NCBI GenBank assembly: GCA_902791035.1 | Contig: CADAUA010000008.1 | Location: forward strand, 42,699-106,698 | Length of the DNA: 64,000 nt | Direction: 5' to 3' | DNA from: an uncultured Coriobacteriaceae bacterium | GTDB taxonomy: Bacteria; Actinomycetota; Coriobacteriia; Coriobacteriales; Atopobiaceae | In this document: one piece after another, positions 16,121-23,644 of the stretch | Layout of the letters: every line of letters begins with the position of its first letter | Position numbering within the stretch: the first letter of the stretch is position 1 | The notes under the pieces: model-generated | What the model was told of the DNA's origin: nothing | Databases searched by the model: none | Seen by the model: the letters and a program-made list of their open reading frames with translations, nothing else | Made by a program: the position numbers and the translations under genes

Positions 16121-16951
16121 ATGGCGGTCGTGCTCGCGTGCTACGGGTCCGCGCGGGCGGGCGGCCTGGAGGCGGCCTACGGCGGGCTCGTGCGCGAGGT
16201 GGCCGCCGCGGCGCCAGGCGTGCGGGTGGGACTCGCCGTGGTGAGCGCGCCCGTGCGGCGGGAGCTGGAGGCACAGGGCGAGAAGGCCGCGGGCTTGGGA
16301 GATGTCCTGCGGGGGCTCGCTGCGGAGGGCGTGCGGTCCGTGGTGGTGCAGCCGGTGTTGGTGGGCGAGGGGCGGACCCTCGACGCCGTGCGGGCCGAGG
16401 CCGCGGAGGCGCGGGACGCCTTCGAGCGGCTGGTGGTGGGGGACCCGCTGGTGGCGAGCGCGGACGACGAGGCGCGCCTGGTGGCGGCCGTGACGGCGGC
16501 GTACCCGGTCGCGCCCGACGAGGCCCTGCTGCTCGTGGCCCACGGTTCCGCCTCTGGGGTCGGAGCTCGTGTCACGGGGGATCGGGGCTGCTGTCACGCG
16601 GGCGGAAGCGTGACAGCAGCCCCGACCCCCCGTGACACGAGCTCCGACCCCGTTGTCACGCTGCACGAGGGAGCGCAGGTGGCCGTCGCGCGGCTGCGCG
16701 CCCAGGCCCCCGGTGCCACGCGCGTCACGGTAGTCCCCCTCATGCTGGTGGCCGGAGCCCACGTGCGCCGTGAGCTTGCCGGTGATGCCCCCGACTCCTG
16801 GCGCTCCGCCCTCGTCCGTTCGGGCTATGCTGTGAGGGTCTGCGAGGAGGGGCTTCTGGCCCTGCCGGCTGTGCGCGGCATCCTCGTGGATCATGTGTTG
16901 GGGGCACTCCAGACGGGAGGTACTTATCATGCTCAAGCTGAGCAGGCGTGA
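16121..16951 (+). CDS. cbiK: CbiK-type sirohydrochlorin chelatase interrupted in frame by a 96-bp palindrome
   Basis: 276 aa. MAVVLACYGSA opens the fold, LLVAHGSAS holds the first metal His, and VPLMLVAGAHVRREL then AGDAPDSWRSAL is the CbiK signature with the second His. Between AHGS and TLHEGAQVAVARL sits a 96 bp perfect-but-one palindrome (16556-16651) translated as about 32 residues. From memory of the family, this region normally holds a conserved NAAY...GYPDLD segment, so the palindrome seems to replace or push aside part of the core; activity is doubtful. The frame is kept because 96 is a multiple of three. Start is uncertain: ATG 16085 and GTG 16028 are in frame with no better ribosome site. 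It overlaps the next gene by 23 bp. Confidence 0.78.
   Translation: MAVVLACYGSARAGGLEAAYGGLVREVAAAAPGVRVGLAVVSAPVRRELEAQGEKAAGLGDVLRGLAAEGVRSVVVQPVLVGEGRTLDAVRAEAAEARDAFERLVVGDPLVASADDEARLVAAVTAAYPVAPDEALLLVAHGSASGVGARVTGDRGCCHAGGSVTAAPTPRDTSSDPVVTLHEGAQVAVARLRAQAPGATRVTVVPLMLVAGAHVRRELAGDAPDSWRSALVRSGYAVRVCEEGLLALPAVRGILVDHVLGALQTGGTYHAQAEQA
16556..16651. repeat. 96-bp near-perfect palindrome (double family A) inside cbiK
   Basis: Arms 16556-16599 and 16608-16651 (44 nt each) are complementary with a single mismatch around an 8-nt loop, GGGCGGAA. Each arm is two family A half-units: GGGGTCGGAGCTCGTGTCAC and GATCGGGGCTGCTGTCACGC. The same half-units occur in intergenic clusters at 5210 and 51928. 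It is the only copy in this window lying within a conserved gene core. Confidence 0.9.
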
Positions 16952-17948
16952 GTTCCTGGGGCTTGCGGGGAGCGTTCCACTCCTGACCCTTGCTGGCTGC
17001 GGGACCGGCTCCGGCTCGTCCGCGCAGGATGGCACGGCGGCTGACGGTTCCGAGGCGCCCCAGGGCGGCTCCGACCAGGCCACGTCATCGGGCGCCCCCG
17101 CGTCCGGCGGCACGGCGCCCGAGGGCTTCTCCAAGGGCGCGGACGCGCGCGTGGTGGCCCTCTCCAAGTCGGTCGGCGAGCTCTGGACGCTCGCGGGCGG
17201 CACCCTGGCCGGCGTGACCGACGACGGCCTGGAGCTGGCCGGTGCCGAGGGCGCGACCTCCGTGGGCACCATCTCCAAGCCCAACCAGGAGCAGATCGTG
17301 GCACTGGAGCCCGACGTCGTCATGCTCACGCCCGACATCCCGGCCCACGTGGAGCTCAAGCCGACGCTCGAGGGCCTGGGCATAGCCACCTACGTGGCCA
17401 CGGTCGAGTCCTTCGAGGACTACCAAGCCATCATGGCCGACCTCACGGCCGCCACCGGCCGCGACGACCTCTGGCAGGCCAACGTGGCCGACGTGGCCGA
17501 GGCCGTGGACGACGTGCGCGCCCGCGCCAAGGAGGCTGCCGCCAAGAGCGGAGTTGCCGGGGTCGTGGCCGGGGACGGTGCCAGCTACCTGGCCCTTCGC
17601 GTGAGCGCCAGCAAGAACAAGGTCCTCAAGTCCGACTACTTCGCCTGCGAGATCCTGGACGACATGCAGCTGACCAACGTGGCCGACGACTCCTCGGCCC
17701 TGGACGACCTCTCCATCGAGGCCATCGTGGCGGCCGACCCCACCTGGGTCTTCGTGGTGCCCCAGGGCCAGAACGACGAGGCCATGGCGGCCTTCAAGGA
17801 GTCCTTCGAAGACAAGCCCGCCTGGCCCGAGCTCACGGCCGTTAAGGAGGGTCGCGTGGTCACGCTGCCCAAGGACCTCTTCCAGTACAAGCCCAACGCC
17901 CGCTGGGGCGAGGCCTACGAGCACGCCTACGGGGTCGTCTTTGGCTAG
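16929..17948 (+). CDS. Fe-siderophore/haem/B12-type ABC transporter substrate-binding lipoprotein
   Basis: 339 aa, TroA/FecB-like fold (PF01497). The signal MLKLSRREFLGLAGSVPLLT ends in a lipobox (LAGC) and has a twin-arginine-like SRREF. A Ser/Gly/Ala-rich linker follows to about residue 60, then VVALSKSVGELWTLAGG, EQIVALEPDVVMLTPDIPAH and the long helix. GGGAGG precedes ATG 16929. The ligand is unknown; co-location with cbiK and a siroheme enzyme suggests a tetrapyrrole, iron or cobalt complex. Confidence 0.88.
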   Translation: MLKLSRREFLGLAGSVPLLTLAGCGTGSGSSAQDGTAADGSEAPQGGSDQATSSGAPASGGTAPEGFSKGADARVVALSKSVGELWTLAGGTLAGVTDDGLELAGAEGATSVGTISKPNQEQIVALEPDVVMLTPDIPAHVELKPTLEGLGIATYVATVESFEDYQAIMADLTAATGRDDLWQANVADVAEAVDDVRARAKEAAAKSGVAGVVAGDGASYLALRVSASKNKVLKSDYFACEILDDMQLTNVADDSSALDDLSIEAIVAADPTWVFVVPQGQNDEAMAAFKESFEDKPAWPELTAVKEGRVVTLPKDLFQYKPNARWGEAYEHAYGVVFG

Positions 17949-19032
17949 CGAGCCTGCGGCGGGAGAGAAGGCCGGCGGCCCGGAGGGCGACGTGGGCCTG
18001 GCGGCTGCGCGTGGTGACAAGGACGCGCCGGCTGCAGGTGACCGTCCGGCGAGCCTGGTCCGGCCGCTCGTGGCGGGGCTTGCCTGCCTCGCCGCGCTGG
18101 TGGTGTCCTCGCTCCTGGTGGGGAACTCCGCGGTGGCCGCGGCCGACCTGGCTGCGGCGCTCGTGGGCGGGGGGCCTGCCGCCGCGCGGCTGGTCCTCTG
18201 GCAGGTGCGGCTGCCGCGCGTGCTTGCCGCCCTTGTCTGCGGCTCGGCACTCGCGGTCTCGGGACTCACGCTGCAGGTGGCCCTGGGCAACGACCTGGCC
18301 TCGCCCGGCCTCATGGGCGTGAACTCCGGGGCGGGCCTCGCGGTCCTCGTGGCCTCGCTCGTGGCGCCGGGGCTGGCTGGGCCGCGGCTGACCCTGGCCT
18401 TTGTGGGGGCCATGGGTGCGACGGCCGTCGTGTGGCTGGTCTCGCGAGCGGCGGGGACCTCGCGGTCCACGCTTGTGCTGGTGGGCGTGGCGGTGAGCTC
18501 GGTCTTCTCCGCAGGGATCGACGCGATCGTGACGGTCCGGCCGGACCTGGTGGCGGACCGCGTGTCCTTCACGCTGGGCGGCCTGCAGGGGGCGTCGCTC
18601 CCGCAGGTGGCGGTGGCGGCGCCGGTGCTCGCGGCGGGGCTTCTCGGCGTGGCGGCGCTCTCGGGCGGGCTGGAGCTCCTGCCCCTGGGCGACGAGACCG
18701 CCGCCGGCCTGGGGCTCGACGTGGGGCGCTGGCGGGTGCTCGCGGTGTGCGCGTCGGCGGGGTTGGCGGCCGTGGCCGTGAGCCTGGCGGGCGTGATTGG
18801 CTTCGTGGGACTGGTGGTGCCCAATGCCGTGCGGCGGGCGTGGGACGGCGGCGTGCGCGGAGGCCTGGCGCTCTGTCTGGTGTGGGGTCCGTGCCTGCTC
18901 CTGGGGTGTGACCTCCTGGCGCGCGTGCTCTTCTTCCCCTACGAGCTGCCCGTGGGGCTGGTGCTCTCTTTCGTGGGGGCGCCCTTCTTCGTGTGGCTGC
19001 TGGCAAGGCGGCGCAGGGGGTGGCGTGAGTGA
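17941..19032 (+). CDS. FecCD-family ABC transporter permease
   Basis: 363 aa with about nine or ten membrane helices. RLPRVLAALVCGSALAVSGL, NDLASPGLMGVNSGAGLAVL and GVIGFVGLVVPNAVRRAW (the ATPase-coupling motif) are diagnostic. TTG 17941 overlaps the previous stop by 8 bp; the first 35 residues are non-hydrophobic, and later GTG codons could be the true start. It ends overlapping the ATPase gene by 4 bp (GTGA). Confidence 0.9.
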   Translation: MASEPAAGEKAGGPEGDVGLAAARGDKDAPAAGDRPASLVRPLVAGLACLAALVVSSLLVGNSAVAAADLAAALVGGGPAAARLVLWQVRLPRVLAALVCGSALAVSGLTLQVALGNDLASPGLMGVNSGAGLAVLVASLVAPGLAGPRLTLAFVGAMGATAVVWLVSRAAGTSRSTLVLVGVAVSSVFSAGIDAIVTVRPDLVADRVSFTLGGLQGASLPQVAVAAPVLAAGLLGVAALSGGLELLPLGDETAAGLGLDVGRWRVLAVCASAGLAAVAVSLAGVIGFVGLVVPNAVRRAWDGGVRGGLALCLVWGPCLLLGCDLLARVLFFPYELPVGLVLSFVGAPFFVWLLARRRRGWRE

Positions 19033-19856
19033 GCGGGAACGGGGCTGGCGTGCCAAAAGCGTCAGACACTCTTGGCCCGGACGCCTTTGGCACAGGCATC
19101 GCGGCGACCGGCCTGGCCTGCGGGTACGGCGAGAAGGTCGTGCTGCGGGCGGACTTGCTGGCGCTGTCGCGCGGGATGGTCACGGGCATCCTGGGCCGCA
19201 ACGGCTGCGGCAAGTCCACGCTGCTCCGGTCGCTCGCTGGGCTGGTGCCGTGCCAGGGGGAGGTCCTTCTCGGCGGGAGCGGCCTGCGTGGCCTCGGCCA
19301 CCAGGAGCGCGCGCGGAGGGTGGCCTTCCTGCCACAGTCGCTCGCCGTGCCGGACATGACGGTGGCCACGCTCGTGAGCCACGGGCGCTACGCGCGGATG
19401 GGTCGCTCGAAGGTGATGGGCGCGGCAGATCGCGAGGCCGTGGTGGCGGCGCTTGCCACGGTGGGCATGGGGGACCTGGCCGACCGGCGGATGGCGGAGC
19501 TCTCGGGCGGGCAGCGGCAGCTGGCCTATCTGGCCATGGTGGTGGCGCAGGACGCGCCCATGCTGCTGCTGGACGAGCCCGGGACCTACCTGGACCTGGA
19601 GCATCAGGTTCGGCTGGCCGCGCTCCTGCGCCGGCTGGCGGCTGCAGGCCGCGGCGTGGTGGTGAGCACGCACGACGTGGCCGCGGCCTTCTCGGCCTGC
19701 GACCGGCTGGTGCTCTTGGGCGAGGGGCGGGTGCTGGGCGAGGGCGCGCCGGAGGTGCTGGCCGCGCAGCCGGCGCTCGTGAGGCGGTGCCTGGGCGTGG
19801 CGGTGGCGCCGCTGGACGTGCCGGGGGCCGTGCATCGCTACGTTGCCGTGGGGTGA
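19029..19856 (+). CDS. ABC transporter ATP-binding protein (FecE/BtuD type)
   Basis: 275 aa. Walker A ILGRNGCGKSTLLRSLAG, signature MAELSGGQRQLAYLAMVVAQ, Walker B MLLLDEPGTYLDLEHQ, and H-loop VVVSTHDVAAAF. It forms the importer with the two preceding genes. The start overlaps the permease stop. Codons 8-22 (VPKASDTLGPDAFGT) are a family B palindrome (19050-19093), so the N-terminus is partly repeat-derived unless a later start is used; family similarity begins at about ATGLACGYGEK, just after the palindrome. Confidence 0.92.
   Translation: MSGNGAGVPKASDTLGPDAFGTGIAATGLACGYGEKVVLRADLLALSRGMVTGILGRNGCGKSTLLRSLAGLVPCQGEVLLGGSGLRGLGHQERARRVAFLPQSLAVPDMTVATLVSHGRYARMGRSKVMGAADREAVVAALATVGMGDLADRRMAELSGGQRQLAYLAMVVAQDAPMLLLDEPGTYLDLEHQVRLAALLRRLAAAGRGVVVSTHDVAAAFSACDRLVLLGEGRVLGEGAPEVLAAQPALVRRCLGVAVAPLDVPGAVHRYVAVG
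19050..19093. repeat. Family B palindrome inside the 5' end of the ABC ATPase gene
   Basis: GTGCCAAAAGCGTC at 19050-19063 pairs with GACGCCTTTGGCAC at 19080-19093 (one mismatch); a nested GTCAGACACTCTTGGC lies between. It is translated in frame if the gene starts at 19029. Confidence 0.75.
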
Positions 19857-19924
19857 CGGGGCGGCGGGTGCGGTCTCCTTGGCCAGCGTCAACGGAAGTG
19901 ACGTACGAGTCCGCCGGTGACGCG

Positions 19925-20066
19925 GGGATGGCGCGCCGGTTGCACCGGTGTCGCGGGGATTCCGCGCCGGTTGCATTGTCTTGGGCCCCTCTGGCGCCAT
20001 TTTTCGGTGCATCCGGGACCCCGGACGCTATTCTGGGCACGGCGGTGCATCCAGCGCGCTATTCTG
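19925..20066. repeat. Family F degenerate repeats (ATAGCGCGC...TGCACCGG)
   Basis: GGATGGCGCGCCGGTTGCAC and GGATTCCGCGCCGGTTGCAT lie in tandem at 19927-19977. Two inverted relatives (GGTGCATCC...GCTATTCTGG) follow at about 20012-20066. Similar copies are at 14299-14333 (inverted) and 26708-26731. The 619 bp gap between the ATPase gene and asrA also holds element D copy 2 and a family A remnant at 20268-20298; no ORF is convincing. Confidence 0.5.
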
Positions 20067-20143
20067 GCTCGGCTCCCGCGCGAAGACGGCGGGCACCCTC
20101 GCCCTTCTCGCACCATGGGTATGGACGCGATCGGGTCGGGAGA

Positions 20144-20227
20144 TAACGGACAGAAGTCGGCCCTAGGCGGCTCGAGGGGCCTGTTTTTCCTGCGGTTATA
20201 TGATGTTGAATCAACATCTGTCCGTTA
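20144..20227. repeat. Element D, copy 2
   Basis: TAACGGACAGAAGT at 20144-20157 mirrors the right end at 20214-20227 with one mismatch. The interior holds TTTTTCCTGCGGTTATATGA and a nested GATGTTG-AAT-CAACATC hairpin. 84 bp, about 250 bp upstream of asrA. Confidence 0.8.
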
Positions 20228-20267
20228 ATGCGGGAGTGGGAGGCACCCGCGCACGTAACCGCGCACC

Positions 20268-20298
20268 GCGTGACACGGGACCCGACCCCGCGGCACGC
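20268..20298. repeat. Family A remnant upstream of asrA
   Basis: CGTGACACGGGACCCGACCC followed by CGCGGCACGCC: a GGGACCCGACCC core with degraded TGTCAC end. Confidence 0.5.
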
Positions 20299-20475
20299 CG
20301 CGGGCGGTGCCGCTACGTTGCCGTGAGGTGACGGCGCGCCGGGTTGCGCTGCACAACCCATTACCCGACAAGCGCAAAATCGCACGCGAGCCACCGTACA
20401 GACATGCGACAATGTGACCGACGCGATCGCTGGCGACGCAATCAGGGGCGTCGCGGTTGTCGGAGAGGAGAGTCC

Positions 20476-21549
20476 ATGGGCTACGCGCTGGGCATGGACG
20501 GGTTTCGCGAGGTGGTTGGGGCCCTAGCCGGCCAATACCGCCTGTGGGCGCCCGTCCTCAAGGTTGGGGAGGGCCGCTTCACGGACACGGACGTCGTGCG
20601 CTACGACTTCGTGACCTCGGCGGACGAGATCGAGTGGCACACGCGGTCCGACTACGCGTTCAAGGAGATCCTGACGCCGCTCTCCCAGACGCTCTTCTAC
20701 TTCACGGACGGGCAGACCACGGTTCCGCCGGCCGACACGCGCGACGTCCTCGTCTTCCTGCGCGCCTGCGACCTCTGCGCCCTGCGTCGTCTGGACCAGG
20801 TCTACCAGCAGAGCGGCCCGCGGTCGGACTGGTTCTACGACCGCATCCGCGACCACGTGCGCTTTGCCCTCATCGGCTGCCCCGAGTCCCAGGAGGACTG
20901 CTTCTGCGTGTCCATGGGGTCGAACGTGGCGCCGGCCGGCAGCTATGACCTGTCGGTGGACTTCGTCGCCGGGACCGATGGCGAGCCCCAGGTCCTCATG
21001 GACGTGCCGGCCGCCGACCTCGCGGCGCTCGTGGCCCCGCGCGCCACGGCCGAGCGCGACGTCGAGCCCGCGCACGTGACCGAGAACGAGACCAAGGTCA
21101 CGGTGCCCGCCGAGGTCCCCAACTCCATCTACAAGTCCGACATCTGGGCGGAGTACAACGCCCGCTGCATCGAGTGCGGCCGCTGCAACTTCGTGTGCCC
21201 CACCTGCACCTGCTACACCATGCAGGACGTCTTCTATACCGACAACGGCAAGGTCGGCGAGCGGCGCCGCGTGGCGGCAAGTTGCATGGTTGATGGCTAC
21301 ACCAACGTGGCCGGCGGTGGCCAGTACCGTCGCACCGCGGGCGACCGCATGCGCTTCAAGGTGCTGCACAAGGTCTACGACTTCCGTCGCCGCTTTGGCT
21401 ACGACATGTGCGTGGGCTGCGGCCGCTGCACCACCGTGTGCCCGGAGTACATCAACTTCGCAGCTGCCGTGAACAAGCTGGCGGACGCCTGCGCCGCCGA
21501 GGCCGCCGCTGCCACCGCGACCAAGGAGGGGGCTGGTGCAAATGCCTAG
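20476..21549 (+). CDS. asrA: Anaerobic sulfite reductase subunit A
   Basis: 357 aa ferredoxin-like iron-sulfur subunit. Two C-terminal 4Fe-4S motifs are visible: CIECGRCNFVCPTCTC and CVGCGRCTTVCPEYI. The N-terminal SADEIEWHTRSDYAFKEIL and CPESQEDCFCVSMG match AsrA. It passes electrons between AsrB and the catalytic AsrC. ATG 20476 is set by GGAGAGGAG. It is the first gene of an asrABC operon (14 bp overlap with asrB). Confidence 0.95.
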   Translation: MGYALGMDGFREVVGALAGQYRLWAPVLKVGEGRFTDTDVVRYDFVTSADEIEWHTRSDYAFKEILTPLSQTLFYFTDGQTTVPPADTRDVLVFLRACDLCALRRLDQVYQQSGPRSDWFYDRIRDHVRFALIGCPESQEDCFCVSMGSNVAPAGSYDLSVDFVAGTDGEPQVLMDVPAADLAALVAPRATAERDVEPAHVTENETKVTVPAEVPNSIYKSDIWAEYNARCIECGRCNFVCPTCTCYTMQDVFYTDNGKVGERRRVAASCMVDGYTNVAGGGQYRRTAGDRMRFKVLHKVYDFRRRFGYDMCVGCGRCTTVCPEYINFAAAVNKLADACAAEAAAATATKEGAGANA

Positions 21550-22429
21550 CGAGAAGAGCGTCCTTGTTCCCGGGGTGGCGCCCGCGGTTTCGCCCGAAGT
21601 TCCGCGCATGACGCCTGGCCCTGCGGCCGTGCAGACCGACAACCCCTACGTGCCCTGGCCCGCCCGCATCCTGGAGATCGTGTCCCACACGGCGCGCGAG
21701 CACACCTTCCGCCTGGAGTTCGCGGGCGACGTGCGGCCGGGACAGTTCTTCGAGGTCTCCATCCCCAAGTACGGCGAGGCCCCCATCAGCGTGAGTGGCA
21801 TCGAGCCGGGCCGGTCGGTCGACCTCACGATCCGCAACGTGGGCCGCGTGACGGGCGAGCTCTTCGAGGGCTATGGCGTGGGCGACCAGGTCCTTCTCCG
21901 CGGGCCCTACGGCAACGGCTTCGACACCTCCATGTTTATGGACGGCGAGGTCGTCGTGATGGCGGGCGGCACGGGCGTGAGCCCCGTGCGTGGCGTGATT
22001 GACGCCATCTCCCACTCCGCCGACGCCAAGGACAAGCACGTGATCGTGGGCTTCCGCTCCCCGGCAGACATGCTCTTCCGCGACGACCTGGCCCGCTGGG
22101 CCGACGCGCTCGACCTCATCCTCACCGTGGACGGCGCGCCCGAGGGCTACGAGGGCAACGTGGGCCTCGTGACCAAGTTCATCCCCGACCTGCCCCTGCG
22201 CGACCCCGCGACCGCCAAGGCCGTGGTCGTGGGCCCGCCTCCCATGATGCGCTTCTCCATCATGGGCCTTCTCAAGCTGGGCCTGGCCGAGGAGAACATC
22301 TGGCTCTCCCAGGAGCGCAAGATGTGCTGCGGCATGGGCAAGTGCGGCCACTGCCGCATCGGCCAGCACTACGTGTGCCTGGACGGGCCGGTCTTCAACT
22401 ACGTCGAGTCCAAGGACATGCTGGACTAG
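21536..22429 (+). CDS. asrB: Anaerobic sulfite reductase subunit B
   Basis: 297 aa FNR-like oxidoreductase. An FAD-binding beta-barrel comes first (HTFRLEFAGDVRPGQFFEVS), then the NAD-binding VMAGGTGVSPVRGVIDAI, and a C-terminal CCGMGKCGHCRIGQHYVCLD that binds a 2Fe-2S cluster. It takes electrons from NAD(P)H. GTG 21536 has AGGAGG at good spacing; ATG 21542 is the alternative. Confidence 0.95.
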   Translation: MQMPSEKSVLVPGVAPAVSPEVPRMTPGPAAVQTDNPYVPWPARILEIVSHTAREHTFRLEFAGDVRPGQFFEVSIPKYGEAPISVSGIEPGRSVDLTIRNVGRVTGELFEGYGVGDQVLLRGPYGNGFDTSMFMDGEVVVMAGGTGVSPVRGVIDAISHSADAKDKHVIVGFRSPADMLFRDDLARWADALDLILTVDGAPEGYEGNVGLVTKFIPDLPLRDPATAKAVVVGPPPMMRFSIMGLLKLGLAEENIWLSQERKMCCGMGKCGHCRIGQHYVCLDGPVFNYVESKDMLD

Positions 22430-22441
22430 GGAGGTGCCACG

Positions 22442-23431
22442 ATGACCCAAGACATCAACGTCAAGGCGCTCAAGAAGAACGCCTTCCGCCAGAGCAAGGT
22501 GCGCGGCGAGACCGCGAGCCGCGTGCGCGTGCCGGGCGGCCTGGTGCGCGCCGAGGACATGGTGCGCATCGCCCAGATAGCCGAGGACTTCGGCAACGGC
22601 GAGCTCTTCCTCACCAACCGCCAGGGCGTGGAGATCCCGGGCATCAAGCTCGAGGACATGCCCAAGGTGCAGGAGCGGCTCAAGCCCATCATCGAGCACG
22701 CCCACATCAACCAGGAGGACACCGACCACGGCTACATGGCCTCCGGCACGCGAAACATCGTGGCCTGCCCGGGCAAGCGCCTGTGCCCCTTCGGCTGCTA
22801 CGACACTACGGCCTTCGCCCAGCGCATGGACCAGGCCATCTTCCCCAACAACCGCCACGTCAAGGTGGCCTTCACGGGCTGCTCCAACGACTGCGCCCAC
22901 GTGGCCCTGAACGACTTCGGCATCATCGGCATGACGGAGCCCCAGTACGACCCCAACCGCTGCGTGGCCTGCGGGGCCTGCGTCAAGTACTGCCAGAGCC
23001 GGTCGGTCAGCGCCCTCAAGCTGGTCAACGACAAGGTCGTGCGCGACGAGAACAAGTGCATCGGCTGCGGCGTCTGCGTGGTGTACTGTCCCACGCGCGC
23101 CTGGACCCGGTCCAAGGAGCACTACTTCCGCGTGAAGATCATGGGTCGCACGGGCAAGCAGAACCCCAGGCTGGCCCAGGACTGGCTGCGCTGGGTGGAC
23201 GAGGACTCGATCGTCAAGATCGTGCAGAACACCTACGCCTACATCGACGAGTACATCGACGAGTCCAAGCCCGAGGGCAAGGAGCACATCGGCTACATCG
23301 TGGACCGGACGGGCTTCGAGGAGTTCTGCAAGTGGGCCTTGAAGGACGTGGAGCTGGGGCCCAAGACCCAGGTGGCCAAGCGCGTGTACTGGGACGGAAA
23401 GCGCTACGACCGGGAGAACGAGCTGGTCTAG
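22442..23431 (+). CDS. asrC: Anaerobic sulfite reductase subunit C (siroheme catalytic subunit)
   Basis: 329 aa. Siroheme/4Fe-4S ligands are in CPGKRLCPFGCYDT and TGCSNDCAHVALNDFG. Two extra ferredoxin motifs follow: CVACGACVKYCQSRSV and CIGCGVCVVYCPTRAW. It reduces sulfite to sulfide, completing asrABC 12 bp after asrB. GGGAGG precedes ATG 22442. Confidence 0.95.
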   Translation: MTQDINVKALKKNAFRQSKVRGETASRVRVPGGLVRAEDMVRIAQIAEDFGNGELFLTNRQGVEIPGIKLEDMPKVQERLKPIIEHAHINQEDTDHGYMASGTRNIVACPGKRLCPFGCYDTTAFAQRMDQAIFPNNRHVKVAFTGCSNDCAHVALNDFGIIGMTEPQYDPNRCVACGACVKYCQSRSVSALKLVNDKVVRDENKCIGCGVCVVYCPTRAWTRSKEHYFRVKIMGRTGKQNPRLAQDWLRWVDEDSIVKIVQNTYAYIDEYIDESKPEGKEHIGYIVDRTGFEEFCKWALKDVELGPKTQVAKRVYWDGKRYDRENELV

Positions 23432-23510
23432 CGGTGGTCTAGCCCGTGCGGCGCGGTGGCGCGGCAACAAGGACGTGAGCGCGGGGCGCGTGGCCGGCTG
23501 GCTGCGCGCC

Positions 23511-23543
23511 CTGTCACAAAAGTGTCAGTCACTTTTGTGACAG
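23511..23543. repeat. Family B palindrome (GTCACAAAAGTG variant)
   Basis: CTGTCACAAAAGTG-TCAGT-CACTTTTGTGACAG is a perfect 14 bp stem with a 5-nt loop, 80 bp after asrC and 100 bp before the sirtuin gene. The stem is AT-rich at the base and lacks a T-tract outside it. A near copy lies at 45793. Confidence 0.8.
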
Positions 23544-23644
23544 AGGTTACCTGCGGGTAAGTAGCTGTGACAAAAGTGCGCTCTTCTCTGCGCTCGGTTT
23601 CTCGCGGATACTGAGTCCGGACACGACGAGAGGGGAAGGGCGCG

